In this document: positions 63,671 to 64,000 of the stretch, one piece after another
Layout: the number at the start of each line of letters is the position of its first letter
Position numbering within the stretch: position 1 is the stretch's first letter
From: Posidoniimonas corsicana
GTDB taxonomy: Bacteria > Planctomycetota > Planctomycetia > Pirellulales > Lacipirellulaceae
Reading direction: 5' to 3'
NCBI RefSeq assembly: GCF_007859765.1
Contig: NZ_SIHJ01000002.1
Coordinates: forward strand, 186,001 to 250,000
Length of the DNA stretch: 64,000 nt
The notes under the pieces: model-generated
The model's database searches: none
What the model saw: only the letters and a program-made list of their open reading frames with translations
Told to the model about the DNA's origin: nothing
Program-made: the position numbers and the translations under genes

Positions 63671-64000
63671 CTACTGGTCGCCGCTGATGATCCCACCGCT
63701 TGGCGCCGAGCCGACGCCAGGTCCGCTGGCGGTGCCGATGCCGCTGCCGCTGGCGGGGCTCGACGGCCCGGCGGCGCCGCCGGCGCCTGCGGGCCCACCG
63801 GCCGGCGCCCCGCCCGGCTGCATCGCGGCGTTGGGGTACGGCACGGCGCCACGCGGCACGCCCGCGGAGAAGCGGTTCAGGTTCCGCTGCAGCTGCTGGA
63901 AACGGGCGGCCTGCTGCGGGTTGAACTGCTGCCCGCTGCGGAGCATCCGCTGGGCCGACTGGTACTCGTTGCGGAGCTGACGGGCGAGCTGGCTCTGGTT
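63671..64000 (-). CDS. truncated protein, Gln-rich C-terminus, 5' end beyond window
   Basis: Only the C-terminal about 109 residues are in view: NQSQLARQLRNEYQSAQRML, a Gln/Asn/Arg-rich helical stretch, then GGAPAGGPAGAGGAAGPSSP low-complexity tail ending SGGIISGDQ. The frame is open to base 64000. Nature unknown; a hydrophilic, possibly secreted or scaffolding protein. Confidence 0.65.
   Translation of the reverse strand, partial: NQSQLARQLRNEYQSAQRMLRSGQQFNPQQAARFQQLQRNLNRFSAGVPRGAVPYPNAAMQPGGAPAGGPAGAGGAAGPSSPASGSGIGTASGPGVGSAPSGGIISGDQ

Overview
The window is about 64 kb of high-GC bacterial chromosome with no rRNA, tRNA, phage structural genes or CRISPR array that I could find. The gene content points to Planctomycetota, most likely order Pirellulales (Lacipirellulaceae-like; this is an inference). 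The evidence is a planctomycete-type cytochrome c/DUF1592 protein with a PA14-like insert, a secreted sulfatase with dockerin and PEP-CTERM ends, further PEP-CTERM proteins, several PQQ-type beta-propellers, a GldA/GldFG/DUF4340 ABC cluster, LpxK, and many small membrane proteins carrying NPY[EQK]SP or F-S-x-R-x-LL N-termini.

Layout. 1-9.8 kb: a truncated DUF1592 protein, a 92-aa orphan, a PQQ propeller, the sulfatase, a PEP-CTERM protein, a TrhO-RluA fusion and a DUF971 protein. 9.8-14.7 kb: a repeat-rich patch (two palindromic repeat families) around an HTH gene, then a PEP-CTERM protein, a BNR-repeat protein and small proteins. 14.7-25.6 kb (minus strand): a large protein of repeated secretin-type N-domains without a secretin barrel, small exported or membrane proteins, an ankyrin protein, and the DUF4340 - GldFG - GldA cluster. 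25.9-38.1 kb: nadB, two small plus-strand genes, a 1203-aa membrane protein with a very long low-complexity tract, lpxK, a BON protein, cysC, a DinB protein and a sodium:solute symporter.

38.5-42.6 kb is the most unusual part. It is a tightly packed minus-strand run of six small membrane proteins that all begin with NPYxSP at about residue 7 (residue 14 in one), and one of them is interrupted by an in-frame TAG. The run ends in, and overlaps by ATGA with, a radical SAM gene whose cysteine pattern matches the archaeal Tes/MJ0619 family. 42.6-52.5 kb carries an aldo/keto reductase, a HemW/HemN-like radical SAM protein, a PQQ propeller, an iron alcohol dehydrogenase and an aldehyde dehydrogenase with a repeat-flanked DUF559 gene lodged between them, and citrate synthase. 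52.9-64 kb carries an HTH/zinc-ribbon protein, a Ser/Thr kinase, metF, a diguanylate cyclase, glycogen phosphorylase, a 32-aa lysine-rich peptide gene with its own promoter-like site and strong terminator, a leucine-rich-repeat membrane protein, an acyl-CoA dehydrogenase-like protein, a DUF4112 protein and a truncated gene at the right edge.

Functionally this is a mixed housekeeping and envelope region: central carbon (gltA, glgP), NAD (nadB), one-carbon (metF), sulfate activation (cysC), lipid A (lpxK), and secreted or sorted polymer-degrading proteins. Domain calls are from reading the protein sequences; none was checked against a database.
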